From Fratercula arctica (Eukaryota > Chordata > Aves > Charadriiformes > Alcidae): a DNA stretch of 64,000 nucleotides. Location of the stretch: NCBI GenBank assembly GCA_947846985.1, contig CANTUZ010000020.1, positions 4,169,959 to 4,233,958 of the forward strand, given 5' to 3'. A program made the translations under genes and the position numbers. Shown one piece after another: positions 62,700 through 64,000 of this stretch. The notes beneath the pieces are model-generated. The model had not been told where the DNA came from. It made no database searches and saw only the letters and a program-made list of their open reading frames with translations. The stretch's first letter is position 1; each line of letters opens with the position of its first letter.

Positions 62700-63070
62700 G
62701 TTAAAAAGGCTTTGTTTTCTGTCCATGGCCTCCCTCTCCCCCCAGTTGCATTTCACACGGTTCAATCACAGTCTTATTTCACAACTGTGTGTTTTGAAAG
62801 GACTTATTAGCTCTAAGTGTAGGCTGGGCTTAAGGCTCTTGCTTTATTGTTTACCCTGCCTGCTAGGCCTGTTTCTGGGGTCAGACTCAGGTTACCAATT
62901 ACAGCTGTGATTAAACATACTAGCCCAGCTTACCCCGGGCTTTTTTCCCCTTAAATTCCCAGTGATTGTGCTTAACTGGTGTTAGCAACCAGGTGGCTGC
63001 TGGCACTGCCTGTCACAATTGTCTGTGTCTTCTCCGGCAGAGCCAGACAATGAGATTTGAACCAGGCCAA
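62700..63070. promoter_or_regulatory. Candidate conserved non-coding element
   Basis: About 370 bases with unusual word content ('ttaccaattacagctgtgat', 'cctgtcacaattgtctgtg', 'gagccagacaatgagatttg'), little simple-sequence decay and no coding explanation. It is a weak call based on appearance. Confidence 0.2.
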
Positions 63071-64000
63071 TACATCTATTATTTTTACAGTTCAGAACTG
63101 TTCCCAGAAACTTTTTTTTTTCATTTTTATTTTTCTTAATGTAACAAAGGGCAGCCCTTGTCTTCCCAACCCACAGACCACTTTAAAATCCTTCTCAAAC
63201 GCTAGGGTAATTGGGAGGGACCCACCTGGGAGAAGTGATGGCTAATTTAGCAATCTGTGGGACGCGTCTGATCGTGAGGATTTGAACGTTAATTCTGTGT
63301 AACTATTTTACTGCTGATAACAGGGGGTGCGGATTCACACTGTGGCTGTTTCACTGGCAGCTGACTCTAATGGTATTCGAGGATAGCCTGAAATTGTTTT
63401 TTTGTGTCTCACGCCTTAGGAACTTCAGCCCAGCAGACTAAAAAACGTGTTGTCACCCCCCCAAAAAAAGGTAACAAGTCAAAGCGTAGCGCGGGAACAG
63501 TTGCCTTTTCGGTGTACATAAAACACCTGGAGCTGCTGACTCTTGAAAAGCATAACTCTCTGCGAGCAGCTTGGTCTGTCCATGCTGAGTTTTAACCCTT
63601 GATTGAAAGCCAAATGTTCCCCTTTTATTGTAAAACTTCCAGCTCAACTGGTTTTGAACCTCATCTGGTTAAACAGGGCCAGAGTGTTTGAAAGCCTATC
63701 TGAACTTCTAATTCCTGTCAAACCAGTTACAAACCTAGTCTGGCCAATTGCTATGGAGAGGTTTATTGTTTTTTGTTCTTTTTTTTTTTTTTTAATTGAA
63801 ATCTAAATGCTCTCAGCCATTTCCAGCTAAGCACAGGGCGGAAACTAATCTAGCCAGAACAGCATTAAAAACAGCTCTAACTTCTCTTTTTAAAATGAAT
63901 TTTATTTTCTAATTGTTTGTTTACTCTGTAAGTCCTCAAAGCAATTTGAAAGCATGTATTAAGTCTTATGCCTTGTCTTTAAGACTGCAGTCGTCCTGTA
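63071..64000. other. Window end, no gene recognised
   Basis: AT-rich DNA with T-tracts (63,112-63,120 and 63,779-63,793) and no identifiable coding or repeat feature. Confidence 0.5.

Overview
This is nuclear DNA from a vertebrate, most likely a bird. The clearest sign is an antisense CR1 LINE tail with the typical CR1 reverse-transcriptase reading frame, inserted in an intron. Very old CR1 and MIR remnants, moderate GC, compact intron-containing genes and a CpG-island promoter fit the same picture. A turtle or crocodilian cannot be fully excluded without a database search. There are no bacterial features: no operons, CRISPR arrays or IS elements.

Layout. Positions 1 to about 26,460 hold no exon I can support. 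They contain old MIR and CR1 remnants, simple repeats and possible regulatory DNA. In human, the gene upstream of and divergent from TAF8 is CCND3, whose long first intron lies there, so this stretch may be the equivalent. That is inference only. A strong CpG island (about 26,460-27,360) contains the TAF8 promoter with ZNF143/THAP11, NRF1 and YY1 type sites. TAF8 (TFIID subunit 8) runs on the plus strand in eight coding exons, 26,773-31,607, with a long 3' UTR to about 33,245. Its intron 2 carries the CR1 insertion.

CIMAP3 (PIFO/Pitchfork, a ciliary protein) converges on it from the minus strand, with six coding exons between 37,545 and 34,983 and an RFX-type X-box just upstream of its start. 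About 560 bases further right is the 3' end of CHIA (acidic chitinase, GH18 plus chitin-binding domain), on the minus strand in 11 coding exons between 42,627 and 38,109, with a TATA box 40 bases upstream of its ATG. All three models were assembled exon by exon. Every junction is GT-AG and the phases close exactly, giving 303, 198 and 470 residues.

Right of CHIA, 42,884-43,306 holds an unexplained 140-codon minus-strand frame that ends in a polyadenylation signal. From there to 64,000 I find no gene I can identify, only a 177-bp tandem duplication, a 15-bp minisatellite beside a small CpG-rich patch, MIR remnants and several AT-rich, homeodomain-motif-rich stretches that look like candidate conserved non-coding elements.

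The three genes do not form a pathway: general transcription (TAF8), cilium biology (CIMAP3) and chitin digestion or defence (CHIA). The interest is mainly in the synteny junction, the regulatory sites, the CHIA residue changes and the unassigned frame next to CHIA. I found no convincing undescribed system.
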